Source: an uncultured Bacteroidales bacterium
Lineage (GTDB): Bacteria; Bacteroidota; Bacteroidia; Bacteroidales; UBA932
Length of the DNA stretch: 32,227 nucleotides
Direction: 5' to 3'
Assembly (NCBI GenBank): GCA_946546175.1
Contig: CAMNNY010000164.1
Location: 1 to 32,227 of the forward strand
Below the pieces are notes generated by a model that was given only the letters and a program-made list of their open reading frames with translations, was not told where the DNA came from and made no database searches. How positions within the stretch are numbered: position 1 is the first letter of the stretch; every line of letters starts with the position of its first letter. This document shows positions 8,125-19,700 of this stretch, one piece after another. Made by a program: the position numbers and the translations under genes.

Positions 8125-10506
8125 TTATTTCTTCAGGGCACCCTCGATGGTGGAGATGCTGTAACCTATCCTATCCTTGGCGTAATCGCTCCGGGCAGCG
8201 TCGCGGCACTTTAGAAGTATGCCATAAAGACGCTCCATCTCTTTTGCGCAGGCATTCTCAAGGGTGGAAGCGTAGAGGCTTTTGGGGAAAGGCGTCGGAA
8301 CTGAAACTGACACCTCGTCGGAAACAGCGGCCAAAGAGGCGGTTTTATGCATGTAATCAGAATAATTCCTGGCATAAACAGGAACATTTTTCATAAGACC
8401 CATGGAGATCCAGACTCCCATCAGGAAATCTTCTCCCTCGGGCACGGAGCCTTTTCTCAGATTGACTGTCACCTCATCCGTGATGTCGGAAAGCAGATCT
8501 TCAAGCCGGTAGGTACTGACGCCCAGTTTCTCTGCTGCTGCGGCCCACTTGAGACGGGTGATGATGCCTGTCTGATTGAGGGAATTTACTCTCATGAGCG
8601 GTGAAAATCCGTTGAAGGCACCGCTGAACTCAAGCAGAGCCTTGTTTGAATCCAGATAATCCAACTGGCTCAGACCTCTGAAAGCCGTAACCATAGCTTT
8701 TTTCTGGATCTTCCCGGGCACAGGCTCATACTTGGACCCCGACGACAGGTCGTGGATATACAGCCCGCCCACAAGACGGCCGAGCTTTCGATGCTCGTCG
8801 ATGTGGCGAAGCAGCATCTGTTCAGCCAACATCGACCGGAATCCTGTATTCTGCGGTACTGTTGCTTCCAACCATTCGGGGATACCGGCTGCAATAAACT
8901 TCAGCTTGGACATCGCTGTCGCATACTCTTCGAAAGGATCGTTGCCAAGATCCCCGGAGCAGACACGCGGATCCGGGCTGTCTTTCATTGCAGGCAGATA
9001 CAAGAAGGCCGGATTGCCGGCTTTCGAAGCAAGGATCGAGTCGGCAAGTTCACGGTCAGACTTCGTCCCTGCATCGGAATATATCCATTCGACAGCCATG
9101 AAATCGTACTGACCGGGCTTGTCGACTATAGTCTTCACGCCTTTTGCCACATCAGAAGGACGGGCAAGCGTGTTGAAAAGGACATCGTCAGTAACCGAAG
9201 CTGTGATACCATGCTCGCGGGTGAACTGCGGATCCCGAAGCTGGGCGGGCGAATAGGCGTATGAGCCGGCGGCATTGGCGCTCAGCCCGAGGGCTTTGGC
9301 AAACGCCTGCATCACGCGTGCGCTCAAGGCTTCACAGAAAGCGTCTTCGGGGGTATCATACTCCCTCCACCTGGGATCGACGTCTGCAATCTTGAGCAGG
9401 CCTTCCTGCCTCATGGCTGAACGCATACCGGCGGGAATGGTAATGCTGCACGACAATACCCTGCCGACAGAGCGGTCGGAAAGGACCGAAAGCGACGGAA
9501 GCTGCGAAGAACTGTGGAGGTCGGCAAAGACCTTGCTCACAAGGGGATTCTCGGCTGAGAAACAGCTGTCGCGCTCGAAGGGCCTGACCTCAACCGGAGA
9601 GCCGAGACCTGCAGCCTCGAAGGCTTCGTTCCACGCGAGCAGTCCCCTGCTCACGGCATCAAACTGGGACTGTGAGAAAAGCGTGTCGACATAAACGACA
9701 ATATGCTTGCCCTCAGAGATATCCCAGCGATTGATCACTTCCTGCGTTTCTATGCCTCTTTCTGCCGAAAAGACCTGACGGGGTGAATTGAGGGTGCCTA
9801 TGCGCCCATCTGCCACCCTCGGCTCGAACGGAGTATCCGGAACGACGGTAAGGACCGTAGCCACATCTCCTTCGAGTCTGAAAAGTTCTTCGTCAATTAC
9901 CTGAAGCATGCCTTTCCCGAGATCGTATGCAGGCGCGGCCTTGAATGTTACGTTCCTGACGACTCCCACCGAAGACGGATAAGCGACCAATTCCTTGAAA
10001 ACCGTGAATTCGTCCTGCGGGGTCGCTTTGTAGACCATGGCATTGGCATCGATCTGGATCCCTTTGGGATTGACCACATCTTTGTTGGAAACGCTGAAGA
10101 GTTTGCTTGCATCCACAACTACCGAAGTACTGTCGGCACTGCGGTACTTGATAGGGAAAACATAACGGACAGGAGCCAGGACAGATGCTTCAGTCTTGAC
10201 AAGAGGGCTGGAGAGAATAAGGAGCGAATCGGTCTTGGAGATCACGAACACTTCCTTCGAGGATACATCCTTTCCGCATGTGGTCCAGCCGGAAGAGCTT
10301 CGCATGAAAGAAGAAAGAATCACCCTGCGTCCCATCAGGGAGTCAGGGAACTCGAGCCAATACTTCTGGCCGTCTTTGTGGATGCGCAGACCGTCTCCGG
10401 CATGTTCGACGCCGGATTTGGAGAGAAACGCCGAATAAGAGACGGCCGCGGCATGGACTGCGATGCAGGCCGAAAGCGCAAGCAATGTTGAAAGTATCTT
10501 TTTCAT
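8125..10506 (-). CDS. DUF5117/DUF4953-type zincin-family protein lacking the HExxH active site (predicted pseudoenzyme)
   Basis: Collinear with the downstream-numbered paralogue (PRVADGRIG, AWNEAFEAAGL, YDFMAVEWIYS) but the active-site segment reads QAFAKALGLSAN where the paralogue has HEVGHTLGLMHN. Confidence 0.75.
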   Translation of the reverse strand: MKKILSTLLALSACIAVHAAAVSYSAFLSKSGVEHAGDGLRIHKDGQKYWLEFPDSLMGRRVILSSFMRSSSGWTTCGKDVSSKEVFVISKTDSLLILSSPLVKTEASVLAPVRYVFPIKYRSADSTSVVVDASKLFSVSNKDVVNPKGIQIDANAMVYKATPQDEFTVFKELVAYPSSVGVVRNVTFKAAPAYDLGKGMLQVIDEELFRLEGDVATVLTVVPDTPFEPRVADGRIGTLNSPRQVFSAERGIETQEVINRWDISEGKHIVVYVDTLFSQSQFDAVSRGLLAWNEAFEAAGLGSPVEVRPFERDSCFSAENPLVSKVFADLHSSSQLPSLSVLSDRSVGRVLSCSITIPAGMRSAMRQEGLLKIADVDPRWREYDTPEDAFCEALSARVMQAFAKALGLSANAAGSYAYSPAQLRDPQFTREHGITASVTDDVLFNTLARPSDVAKGVKTIVDKPGQYDFMAVEWIYSDAGTKSDRELADSILASKAGNPAFLYLPAMKDSPDPRVCSGDLGNDPFEEYATAMSKLKFIAAGIPEWLEATVPQNTGFRSMLAEQMLLRHIDEHRKLGRLVGGLYIHDLSSGSKYEPVPGKIQKKAMVTAFRGLSQLDYLDSNKALLEFSGAFNGFSPLMRVNSLNQTGIITRLKWAAAAEKLGVSTYRLEDLLSDITDEVTVNLRKGSVPEGEDFLMGVWISMGLMKNVPVYARNYSDYMHKTASLAAVSDEVSVSVPTPFPKSLYASTLENACAKEMERLYGILLKCRDAARSDYAKDRIGYSISTIEGALKK

Positions 10507-12926
10507 TATCTTACGCCGTATTCGATTGTACTTTTAAGCAGTGAATAGTGAGCACCGTCCGGGCCCTTGCCGGCTCTCTTCTCAAGCAGCCTGAGCACCT
10601 TGTGGAGTTCGGCATAGACAGTGGACAGAGTAATCCGTCCTCCGCCAATAGACCTGGGCTCCCATTCGAAGCCTGATACCTCACTGTAGGTTATGCCGCC
10701 GAGTGCCGGGTCAGGTGCCATAAGATCGCAATGCGTCTGGGCGATGGCCTGCGGGGCCTCGCTGATATTGGGATTCTTGAATCCTGCGGTAGCCATCAGG
10801 CTCTCCACATAAATCCTCTGGAAGAGCCGGTCCGCTTCGGTGAGTTTTTTACCTTTGACCGTGCGCTTCCAGACATTGTCAAACAGGATATCGTTTACAG
10901 CCTTCATATCCAGCTGGTTACTCTCGATCCCATCGATTACCGCCGCGGCAAAAGGCTTAGACATAAGATTGGAAGCTATGCCTGTGCGGACACTCTCAAC
11001 CGGAGAACCTACGACAGGGAGCCTTCCCAGGACCTTCTTGTCTTCCATCCAGTCGAGATCGTTGTACATATTGAAGATTTCCTTGAGCGCACGCCTCTGG
11101 ACTGCCTCGGGCACGTTCTCAAATCTCTTGAAACCATCGCCGGGGACTGTTTCGTTGCGGTAAATGCCTTCGATGTTGGCCATGATGTGGCCGGCGTAAC
11201 GCATATACTGGTTGACGAGTCCCAGATACAACTGCGTCCTGTACTTCATGTCCGGATCGCTCTTGTCGTCTATCCAGTCCATGAAATTGGACATGATGTA
11301 CTTAAGGTTCCTGATACCGGCCGCAGTGGCGGCAAAAACATCATTGCTGAGGTCTTCGGTCTGGCAGCGCGGATCGAAGAAAAGTCCCATCTGCTGCTTT
11401 CCGTAGCGATAGACCGGGGAGAATGCGACGGAATCCGTTATCCACTGGGTGGTGATGCGGGTTTCCTCTTCAAAACTCCCGGCATCGAAAACCGGAGTGT
11501 ATCCCCACCGTATTGCATAATAATCGTATTTGCCGAAGCGTGGAGGAGTCAGCTTGACACCCCTTTCCTTGTCGCCGGGGCCGGCCACATAGTTGAAGCG
11601 GGCATAATCCATGATGGACATCGTAGTGCCGTTCTCGCTGCTGAAGGCAGGATCAAGCAACTGGTCCATGGTGATACAGGTAGAAGCACTCATATTGTGC
11701 ATCAGGCCCAGCGTATGTCCCACTTCGTGTTTGATGACATACATGAGTGCATCGCCGAGAACTTCCTTGGGTATATCGACGCTGCGCACATCGGGATCGG
11801 CCTGCGCCGTCTGGGCGAACATCCAGACGCTGAGAAGCTTGATAACACCGTGATAAACCCAGACGGAAGCATTGATGATCTCTCCGCTGCGCGGATCCAC
11901 CCACGAGGGACCCATGGCATTCTGGATTGCTACAGGAGCATAACGGATACAGTTGTAGCGAATGTTTTCAGGATCGAAATCAGGGTCGTCCTCGGGGAAA
12001 GGAAGCGCCTGCATGGCGTTTTTGAAGCCGATGCGTTCAAATACTTCGTTCCACTGGAGCACGGCATCCGCAATATAGGGCTTCCACCACTCGGGGAATT
12101 TGTCATCGATGTAGAAAGTGATAGGTTTTACCGGTTCGACGGCCTCTCCCCTTCGGTACGCAGCGGTATCGGAGGGCTCCAGACGCCATCTGTTGGCAAA
12201 CCAGATGTCTTTGGTCGTAGAATTGAGATCCTCCACGGCGGCGCGCCTGGTAAAGAAGAATCCGATTCGCGGATCTGCGATTCGCGGGTGGTAGATTTCG
12301 GAAGGAAGCAGCAGGAACGAAGTCACGCTCTCGACCGTGAACGGGATATTCTTGCGATTCTTGGAGTCGTAAGTATATGACCTGCTTACCGATACCGAGA
12401 AATTGTCGTCGAAAGACTTTGCAGAGACAATGTAAGAAAGATCCTTTTTATAGTTTTTCTTGAGTTCTCCACCGCCCATCGGGTTGGACTGGGTAGGATC
12501 GAGTTCTTTCCTGTCGGAAAGGAAATAGTCGGTCATATCGACAAGATACTTTCCTGACGGCGCATCTGACTTGAGCTTGAACTTTTCGACAGCCGCGCCC
12601 GTATGGCTTACAGAAAGAGCATCCATGATATTGCTCTCGGAGGAGAGGTAGTCAAAACTTACTTCCTTGAGACGGAGGGTACTGTCCACCATCTCGAAAG
12701 TGTAGAAATTCAGTCCGCCTACATCCTTGAGGCCGACATTGCCCAGACGGTTGTTGCTGGTAGACCTCACGGTCGTCGCCATAGCCCATGTCCTCCCAAG
12801 CAGGGTGTCGGGAATCTCCATGAGTATTTTCCCTTTTTCAACATAAGCCCTCACGGCAGTGGTATCCTTCCCCGCAGCGAGAAACTGGAGGGAAAGCAGA
12901 GCCAAAGCCAATACAATTCTTCTCAT
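10506..12926 (-). CDS. Zinc-dependent metalloprotease (DUF5117/DUF4953-type, HExxHxxGxxHN)
   Basis: VIKHEVGHTLGLMHNMSAS; PRIADPRIGFF; LQWNEVFERIGFKNA; DYARFNYVAGPGDKERG; signal peptide. Confidence 0.88.
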   Translation of the reverse strand: MRRIVLALALLSLQFLAAGKDTTAVRAYVEKGKILMEIPDTLLGRTWAMATTVRSTSNNRLGNVGLKDVGGLNFYTFEMVDSTLRLKEVSFDYLSSESNIMDALSVSHTGAAVEKFKLKSDAPSGKYLVDMTDYFLSDRKELDPTQSNPMGGGELKKNYKKDLSYIVSAKSFDDNFSVSVSRSYTYDSKNRKNIPFTVESVTSFLLLPSEIYHPRIADPRIGFFFTRRAAVEDLNSTTKDIWFANRWRLEPSDTAAYRRGEAVEPVKPITFYIDDKFPEWWKPYIADAVLQWNEVFERIGFKNAMQALPFPEDDPDFDPENIRYNCIRYAPVAIQNAMGPSWVDPRSGEIINASVWVYHGVIKLLSVWMFAQTAQADPDVRSVDIPKEVLGDALMYVIKHEVGHTLGLMHNMSASTCITMDQLLDPAFSSENGTTMSIMDYARFNYVAGPGDKERGVKLTPPRFGKYDYYAIRWGYTPVFDAGSFEEETRITTQWITDSVAFSPVYRYGKQQMGLFFDPRCQTEDLSNDVFAATAAGIRNLKYIMSNFMDWIDDKSDPDMKYRTQLYLGLVNQYMRYAGHIMANIEGIYRNETVPGDGFKRFENVPEAVQRRALKEIFNMYNDLDWMEDKKVLGRLPVVGSPVESVRTGIASNLMSKPFAAAVIDGIESNQLDMKAVNDILFDNVWKRTVKGKKLTEADRLFQRIYVESLMATAGFKNPNISEAPQAIAQTHCDLMAPDPALGGITYSEVSGFEWEPRSIGGGRITLSTVYAELHKVLRLLEKRAGKGPDGAHYSLLKSTIEYGVR

Positions 12927-12933
12927 TCTTATC

Positions 12934-14472
12934 CTATTTTAATGTTGATGTTATTGCCGTTATTTTTCCGAAGCCGCCATACACTCCGTTGTCCTTGAAG
13001 GTGAAAAGGCCGGTGCTGACATTGAATGGACGAAGGTAAATCTTTCCATCTCCGGTAGATTCATTGTACGTGCTGATTACGATCTGGAGCCGGTTGGTCG
13101 GAAGCTGGAATCTGTAGGAGGCTACGTCGTAGCCGTGGGTCCCGTACCAGCCCTGGGTATAGAATTTAATCCCGGTTATGATCTCGTCCGCATCATCGGG
13201 TTTCCAGGTCAGTTCACGGTAAGCGGGAGTGCCGCCGATCACCGCAACCGAATAGATCTTCTTGTCCGAAGCCATGAACAGTATCTCCGAATTGTCGCAG
13301 AAAGCATAGTACTTCACATCCGAATGCCACTGACTGTCATCAAGTGCGTAATAAGTCAGAATATTCTTTGTGGGTTCGGTATAGATGATATGGTGAGAAC
13401 CTGTCTTGTCTTCGATAAGAAAAGCGGCGGTTCCGTTCTTTCCGGCTCCGGCCCATAGAGATTTGCCTCCGGAAAGGTCGGCCGGAACAATCTCTGAGCT
13501 GGCAGAAAAACTGCCGTAGCCGGAGAATTGAGAGTGCATGTAATAGAAACGTCCTTCTGCCTCATTGAAGAACACGATGTCGCTCTGCTGGACAGCATAG
13601 GCATAGCCGACATTTGTCGGGGTGAACACATCCGAAGGCACTCCGGCATATCCGGCCTTGTTGAAGATATTGTTCGTATGTCCGATATTCAGGTAAAGCT
13701 GCCTGCCGATCTGGGCTGCGGTCATTATCTGTCCGTAGTTTATCAGGTTCCTTACGTTGAGAGTCGTCTCCTTGAGCCCGTTGAAGAGCGTTCCGTCCTG
13801 CTTCGCAATAATGAAAGTCAGAGGATCAAGGGCATAAAGATGCGAATCCGTGCCCACAAGGATCAATGTCTCGTTATAGACGGCGCCATCAGAGCGCACA
13901 ACCGGAAGCACGGCATTTACCGTCCCCTCCAGCGGCTCACCGTTGGCAAGGCTGTAGATGTTTCTGGTGTAACGCGGAGCGTCCATGTTGTATCCGTAGG
14001 TGGCGGCCTTGCAGGTGATCAGGTCGAAGTCGGTAGTCGCTCCGCCGTCGCGGGTATGCGCCACCAGTATACCTTCCCCAAGCGAAGATCTCACATAGAC
14101 AAAGCAGGACTTGGTCTTGGAGAGACCGGTCTGGGTATCAGTTGCTGTGAAAGAAAGGCAGTACGGTGCATCATTGGGCCGGTTGGCAACCCTGTAAGTC
14201 ACATCTGGCGTGTCTGCTATCACCATGCGGTCCTTGGAGACACCGGGACGGAAATCTATCGCCCACTCGTAGCTGAACGAATCATACTCTTCGCCCCCGA
14301 GAGTCACTGACGCTTCGAGAATGATATCATCCCCGTACAGCGTCTCAAGGGTGTCCGGTATTCCGCTAATCTCTATGTCCGGGATAGTGCGGTAAGCTAC
14401 GGTGCTCAGATCCTGATAGCAAGCGCAGAAGACAGAGACAGCAAGCAGTATTGCAGTAATGCGTTTGATCAT
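12934..14472 (-). CDS. PKD-like domain lipoprotein of the SusCD operon
   Basis: Lipoprotein signal (SVFCACYQDLST); YEWAIDF...YCLSFTATDTQTGLSKTKSCFVYVRSSLGEGILVAHTRDGG, typical of PKD-like proteins next to SusD/DUF4843 genes. Confidence 0.75.
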   Translation of the reverse strand: MIKRITAILLAVSVFCACYQDLSTVAYRTIPDIEISGIPDTLETLYGDDIILEASVTLGGEEYDSFSYEWAIDFRPGVSKDRMVIADTPDVTYRVANRPNDAPYCLSFTATDTQTGLSKTKSCFVYVRSSLGEGILVAHTRDGGATTDFDLITCKAATYGYNMDAPRYTRNIYSLANGEPLEGTVNAVLPVVRSDGAVYNETLILVGTDSHLYALDPLTFIIAKQDGTLFNGLKETTLNVRNLINYGQIMTAAQIGRQLYLNIGHTNNIFNKAGYAGVPSDVFTPTNVGYAYAVQQSDIVFFNEAEGRFYYMHSQFSGYGSFSASSEIVPADLSGGKSLWAGAGKNGTAAFLIEDKTGSHHIIYTEPTKNILTYYALDDSQWHSDVKYYAFCDNSEILFMASDKKIYSVAVIGGTPAYRELTWKPDDADEIITGIKFYTQGWYGTHGYDVASYRFQLPTNRLQIVISTYNESTGDGKIYLRPFNVSTGLFTFKDNGVYGGFGKITAITSTLK

Positions 14473-15263
14473 AACGATATGAGGGTTGAATAGATTGTGG
14501 GAATGACGGAAGGCTTTACACCCTGCCCTACCGGAGTATCCGCCTTGGGATAGTCTTCGTAGTCTTCGCTATGCATGTAGGGAGCATCGGGATGAGCCGT
14601 ATCGTGATCGCGAACCAGTTCTCTTACTCTTTTGTTGAGAGCGCTCCACCAGGTGGGGTCTTTGTAGATGAGTCCGTTCTCCGCAGTCACATCGCCTTTG
14701 GACCTGACACACTTGTCGATGTCGTCGCCATACTCTTCTACAAGAATCCTGTGGAGAGCCTTGCTGTATCCGGTACTGATATACAGATACCAGTTTTTCC
14801 AGACTGCAGGCACCGGACGCGCATACGAATCGGTCCACTTGACTACGGCCTTACTGTAAGCCGGCAGCCCCTCACGGAAAAACTCGTTGGGAACTATCGA
14901 GAGCACTATGACTTTTTGTTCTACTCCTTCCTTGAGGGCCTGTACCCTGATGACTATGTCGGCTGAGAGTTCTCCTGCCTTGATCACAGACGAGAGTATC
15001 TCATAGTCACCGGGGCCCGCAATGGAGTCCTTGACCTCAAGGGTAATCTCCCTGTCATAATCGGCCGGTATGCCCAGCACATTGACCTTGACATGAAGAT
15101 CCCGGTATTCTTCGGTCATTCCCCGAAGCGAAAATGAGTTCTCGACTCCGTCAAAATAAACTGAGCAGTCTTTCATGTTGAAAGTCTGAATCTCACTCTT
15201 CTCGCAGGAAGACAGAAAAACGGCGGCTGCGACAGCCAATAATAGTACTGTTATCTTTTTCAT
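14469..15263 (-). CDS. DUF4843 domain-containing lipoprotein
   Basis: MKKITVLLLAVAAAVFLSSCEKSEIQTFNMKDCSVYFDG; follows SusD, ATGA overlaps on both sides. Confidence 0.78.
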   Translation of the reverse strand: MKKITVLLLAVAAAVFLSSCEKSEIQTFNMKDCSVYFDGVENSFSLRGMTEEYRDLHVKVNVLGIPADYDREITLEVKDSIAGPGDYEILSSVIKAGELSADIVIRVQALKEGVEQKVIVLSIVPNEFFREGLPAYSKAVVKWTDSYARPVPAVWKNWYLYISTGYSKALHRILVEEYGDDIDKCVRSKGDVTAENGLIYKDPTWWSALNKRVRELVRDHDTAHPDAPYMHSEDYEDYPKADTPVGQGVKPSVIPTIYSTLISL

Positions 15264-16774
15264 AATTCCTGTTTTCTTCCGTAAGACAATTCATCGACAG
15301 GGTAAGGATATGCGCCAAGCGAAAGTATCCTGTTAAACCATGTCGGATCCAAATCGACATAAGAATTGCGTTTTGCCGCTATCCGCCTTGTGGCATAATA
15401 CGCAACGCCTTCTCCACAGAACTCCTTGAAATATTCCAGAAGGACGTTCTCATTATTGGAGGATGAAGAAATAAACAATCCATCCGCCGGGTCCTGAATG
15501 CCGCGGTGACGCCGTACTTCATAAAGGTTTTCATTGACCGACTCAGTATCGCTCCTTTCCGCCGCGATTTCGGCCATGATAAGGTACAGCTCGGAGACCT
15601 TGATCATAGGTACACGGTTACGGTATCCTTCGTAGTAGGAAGAGTTGTTGTAGTACTTGTAGGGACGGTAGTTGTCGCTGACAAACTTCAGCATGAGAGC
15701 CGGCCCCCTTATATCCTCCGCAGATGAGACAAAGGACGGATTGAAAAGCGACACATCGGCAATGGCCTTGTCGATGAGAAGTGATGACGAGCCAAGAGTG
15801 GAAGCATTGAAAATTAAAAGGTCGGTGAGATTTTGGAGCTCGCTTACTTCCAACGCAAATATCTGTTCGGAAGAGAAGGTCCAGTCTACTTCGTCATTGG
15901 ATGTCGCGCTGGTCATCGCCTCCGCATCAACCCACGAAAAGGCATTTGCCGCTTTGAGTTCGGCAATCAGGTCTTCTGCCGCACTGTAAGCGGAATCAAG
16001 TTCGGACTTGAACAACAGGACTCTGACCTTGAGGGCCTTGGCGGCAAAATAGTTCATTCGCTTGTCCCTGTTGTCCCAGAAGCCGTCGGCGTTGGCGTTT
16101 GCCATGAACGTTTCAGAGGCATTCCCCCTCACGGGATCCTCCGAGAGCAGTGTTATGGCCTCGTCAAGATCCTTCTCCAGAAGCTCAAGTGTCTCCCTGT
16201 AGTTTCTTTGGGGCGCGGGATCTTTGACATATTCAGTGCTGTACGGGATAGCCAGCTTTGCAAAATCATCTTCGGAAGTGAGCTGCGCCAGACCGAACAT
16301 GCGCATCATGTCGAAGTGGATATAGGCTCTCAAAGCCAGAAGCTCTCCTCTCATAAGATCTCGCTCGGTCTTGTCGGAGACAATTCCGGGGCGGGCATCC
16401 AGCTCATAAAGGACCTTGTTTGCGTTGGCGATCGAGAAATAACCGGCCTGCCACATATTGTGGAGAATGAGAATAAGCCTGTTGTCTTCCCATTTGTGGT
16501 TCTGGATAGCGGTAAAAACCGGACTGGATTGGGGAGCATACGGTCCGTAGACGAGTTCGTTCACATACCAGGTCCAATACGAACCGTATTCATATTCGCT
16601 GCCCATGCTGATGTAAACCCCGCAAAGGGCATCCTGAAAGCCGCTCCTCGAAGAATAGAGAGTCGCATCAGAGACTTGGGTGGAAGACGTAGCCTCCAGC
16701 CAACCGTTGCAGGAGCCCAGAAGCGACACGGCTACGGCAAGACTTAATGTATTCTTTATTATCTTGTTTTTCAT
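15260..16774 (-). CDS. RagB/SusD family nutrient-uptake outer-membrane lipoprotein
   Basis: Lipoprotein signal LLGSCNGWLEATSSTQVSDATLYSSRSGFQDALCGVY; MRGELLALRAYIHFDMMRMFG; VPMIKVSELYLIMAEIAA. Confidence 0.92.
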   Translation of the reverse strand: MKNKIIKNTLSLAVAVSLLGSCNGWLEATSSTQVSDATLYSSRSGFQDALCGVYISMGSEYEYGSYWTWYVNELVYGPYAPQSSPVFTAIQNHKWEDNRLILILHNMWQAGYFSIANANKVLYELDARPGIVSDKTERDLMRGELLALRAYIHFDMMRMFGLAQLTSEDDFAKLAIPYSTEYVKDPAPQRNYRETLELLEKDLDEAITLLSEDPVRGNASETFMANANADGFWDNRDKRMNYFAAKALKVRVLLFKSELDSAYSAAEDLIAELKAANAFSWVDAEAMTSATSNDEVDWTFSSEQIFALEVSELQNLTDLLIFNASTLGSSSLLIDKAIADVSLFNPSFVSSAEDIRGPALMLKFVSDNYRPYKYYNNSSYYEGYRNRVPMIKVSELYLIMAEIAAERSDTESVNENLYEVRRHRGIQDPADGLFISSSSNNENVLLEYFKEFCGEGVAYYATRRIAAKRNSYVDLDPTWFNRILSLGAYPYPVDELSYGRKQEL

Positions 16775-16781
16775 GGCGGTA

Positions 16782-19700
16782 TCAGAATGACGCGTTTACA
16801 CTCAAAGAGAACTTCCTGGCGTAGGGATAGGAAGTGCCTCTTTCAATGTCGATGGACGAGAAAGTGTATATATCGTTAGTATAGAGAGTGATCCTCAGTC
16901 GGCTGAGTCTGAGCGAACTTACCAGCCGCGTCGGGAACTCATAATAGACGGAAGCCGAAGACAGATGCATCACATTGTTTTTCTGGACGAAGCGGCTGGT
17001 TGGCCGGGTAAAGTAGTTGGACGCCGTATTCTGGGCTTTGTAAGGAGCCACATCTCCGGCCTTTGCCCAGCGGCCGCTGAACACCCTGCGGTCTACATTA
17101 TTATCAAGAGTAGTATTCTCGACCTTGTCCAGGAGAGTGCTGTTGTACAGATAGCCTCCGGCATAGAAAGTTGCTACGAAGTTGAACCCGAATCCTTTCA
17201 CTTCGCCGTTGATACCCACATTTCCGTTGACAAGAGGATCGGACGAACCGCAGTTGTACAGATCGGCGGGATTCCACGTTGTGGTGATATTGCCATTCCT
17301 GTTGATATACACCTCGTTGCCGTCGCTTGAGTTGATTCCCAGAGAGCGGACGACCCAGATGGAATGCAGGGGCATGCCGTCGTAGTACTGGATGACCGGA
17401 GCGGTGGCGCCGACTTCCTTGGCAAGGGCCTGCTGCTGCTCATTGAAAGCCTTGAGCGCATCGGAGATCCTGAGGACGCGGTTGTCGTTGAAGGCTGCCT
17501 TTCCAAAGAGATTGATATATGATGCTCCGCTCCTGTAGAGAGTCCAGTTGACGCTCAGTTCTACACCTTTGTTACGGACCATGCCCATATTGTCGTTGGT
17601 CATGGGAAAACCGGTCGAAGGCAACAGCGTCCTTGAGAACACGAGGTTGCGCGTGTCGGCGATATAGGCGTCCGCAACGATATTGAGATTGCGTGTGCGG
17701 AAATCGATTCCTATGTTGTAGTCCATCTTTTCCTCCCAGCCCAGCTCGGGATTGGCCATATTCTGGAGGTAGGCACCGGTGAAGCCGCTATAGTAAGCCG
17801 ATGAGTAATACTGATAGACGGGAAGCGCTACATTGGTGGTGTAGTTCTGGTTACCGGATGAGCCCAGGCTCGCCCTGAGTTTGAGTTGGGTCACCCAGTC
17901 GGCATAGTCTTTCATCCACTGCTCGTTGTGGAGGTTCCACGCAAGTCCGGCGCTCCAGAACACGCCCCAGTGGTTTTTGGTTCCGAACACAGAGGATGCA
18001 CTTCCCTTGATGGTCGCGTCAGCCATGTAACGGTTGTCGTAGCTGTAACCTGCAGTCGCGAGAGCGCCGAGGTTGCGGTTGAGTCCGTCGGCCCCGGTAG
18101 GCACGGAATTGTCCTGATACTGACGGGCGAAAGTAATGCTCTTCATGTTGCTGTTCGGGAAGCCTTCCGTGTAGTTCACTATCTCCTCGTAGTTGGTCTG
18201 GGAGATACTCCAGTCAACGGTTCCGAAGATGTCGTGCTTGCCGCCTATGTTGTGGTTCAGCTGAGCGGAGACATCGCCGGAATATGTGGTATACCGACCG
18301 TTGGACTGGGTGTACCGGCCTCTTCTAAGGATGTCGGCAGTCTCCACAAAACTGGTATGCTGCCCGGGATAGAACTCGTCCGACCTTGTATTCTGGGACT
18401 CGATTCCGAACCTGGCTACCATCCTGAGCGACTTCATGAACTGGTATTCCGCATAGAAATTGTTCGTGACGGAAAGATACGAACTGGTGTCGGTAGTTCC
18501 GATAGTGGCGTTGTACATCGGATTCGTCACCACTTCTCTGGAGACTGATACTCCCTCGTACGTGAAAAATCTGGTCTGGAGAACTTTCTTCAGGTTGCCC
18601 TCTTCATCGTAAGGAGAAAAATAAGGGTTCAGTGCTGCATATTCTGAGAAATTGCCCCATGGAGACTCTGCGCTGTTCATGTGGGAGATACCCATGATAT
18701 TGCGGAAAGTCCATCCGCCGCGCCTGTAGGCGATATTTACATTGCCACCGAACACATCACGGAAAGAACCTTTCATCGCACCCTGGGTATCGTTGTAAGA
18801 GAAGGTAGCCAGAGCCTTGAGTTCTTTCGAACCGAGCTCGATGCTCACCGAATGCTTATGCCCGATACCAAGTCTCAGCGGTTTCGAGAGCCAGTATGTA
18901 TCTTCTCCTTCCATGGCTCTTTTAAGCCTTTGGCTGTAAAGGGCCTGAAGGGCGAAAGTCTCAAACGAACTGTCGTTTTTGTAGTAGCCCTCGCGGCGCT
19001 CGACCTCGAGTTTCTCAAGGGAATTACACAGATTGTAACTTGTAAGGTCGGGGGCTTCAATGGAGAGGCTTCCATTATAGGTCACACGGCTCTTGTCGTT
19101 GGTCAGAGCCTTAGTCTCGATTACGATGACGCCGTTGGCGCCCTTGGATCCGTAGATTGCTTTTGCAGAGGCGTCCTTGAGGATGGTAATGCTCTGGACC
19201 CTGTTCATATCCATGTCGGTTATCTTTTCGAGGGTGGTCTCAAAACCGTCCAGGATGAACAGAGGCTGGTTCGCCTTCGAAAGGAAGTTGCTTTTGAGGC
19301 CGGAAGTTTCGGCCGCGAGGGTGGAGGCTCCACGGATCTGCATAGAGGCCATTGCATTGGGGTTCGATCCGGCCTCAAGGTTGTCGAGAATAACGAGCGA
19401 GGGGTCCATGTTTTTGAGCGACTCCACGACATTGCTGTTGGAGACCCTCTTGATATCGTCACTGGTCATCGACTGGACCGAGCCCGTAAAACTCTCCTTG
19501 CTGCGGGTAAAGATACCGGTGACAACGGCTTCCTCAAGCATCTGAGAGTCTGGCTCCAAGTAGACAGTCACATCGCCTTTGATCTGGGAAACCTGTATTT
19601 CATAAGGCTTGTAGCTCACCATTTCAACGGTGAGGACGGCGTTAAGAGGAACGCTTTTGATAAAAAACTTACCGTCGATGTCGGTGGTAACGGCGATTTT

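Noticed and set aside
10731-12380. 549-aa plus-strand ORF opposite the metalloprotease gene
   Set aside because: Shadow ORF antisense to a well-supported CDS; composition mirrors codon bias and no domain is recognisable.
13528-14310. 260-aa plus-strand ORF (and similar 15833-16747, 18681-19703)
   Set aside because: Antisense to PKD-like, SusD and SusC genes; no independent coding evidence.
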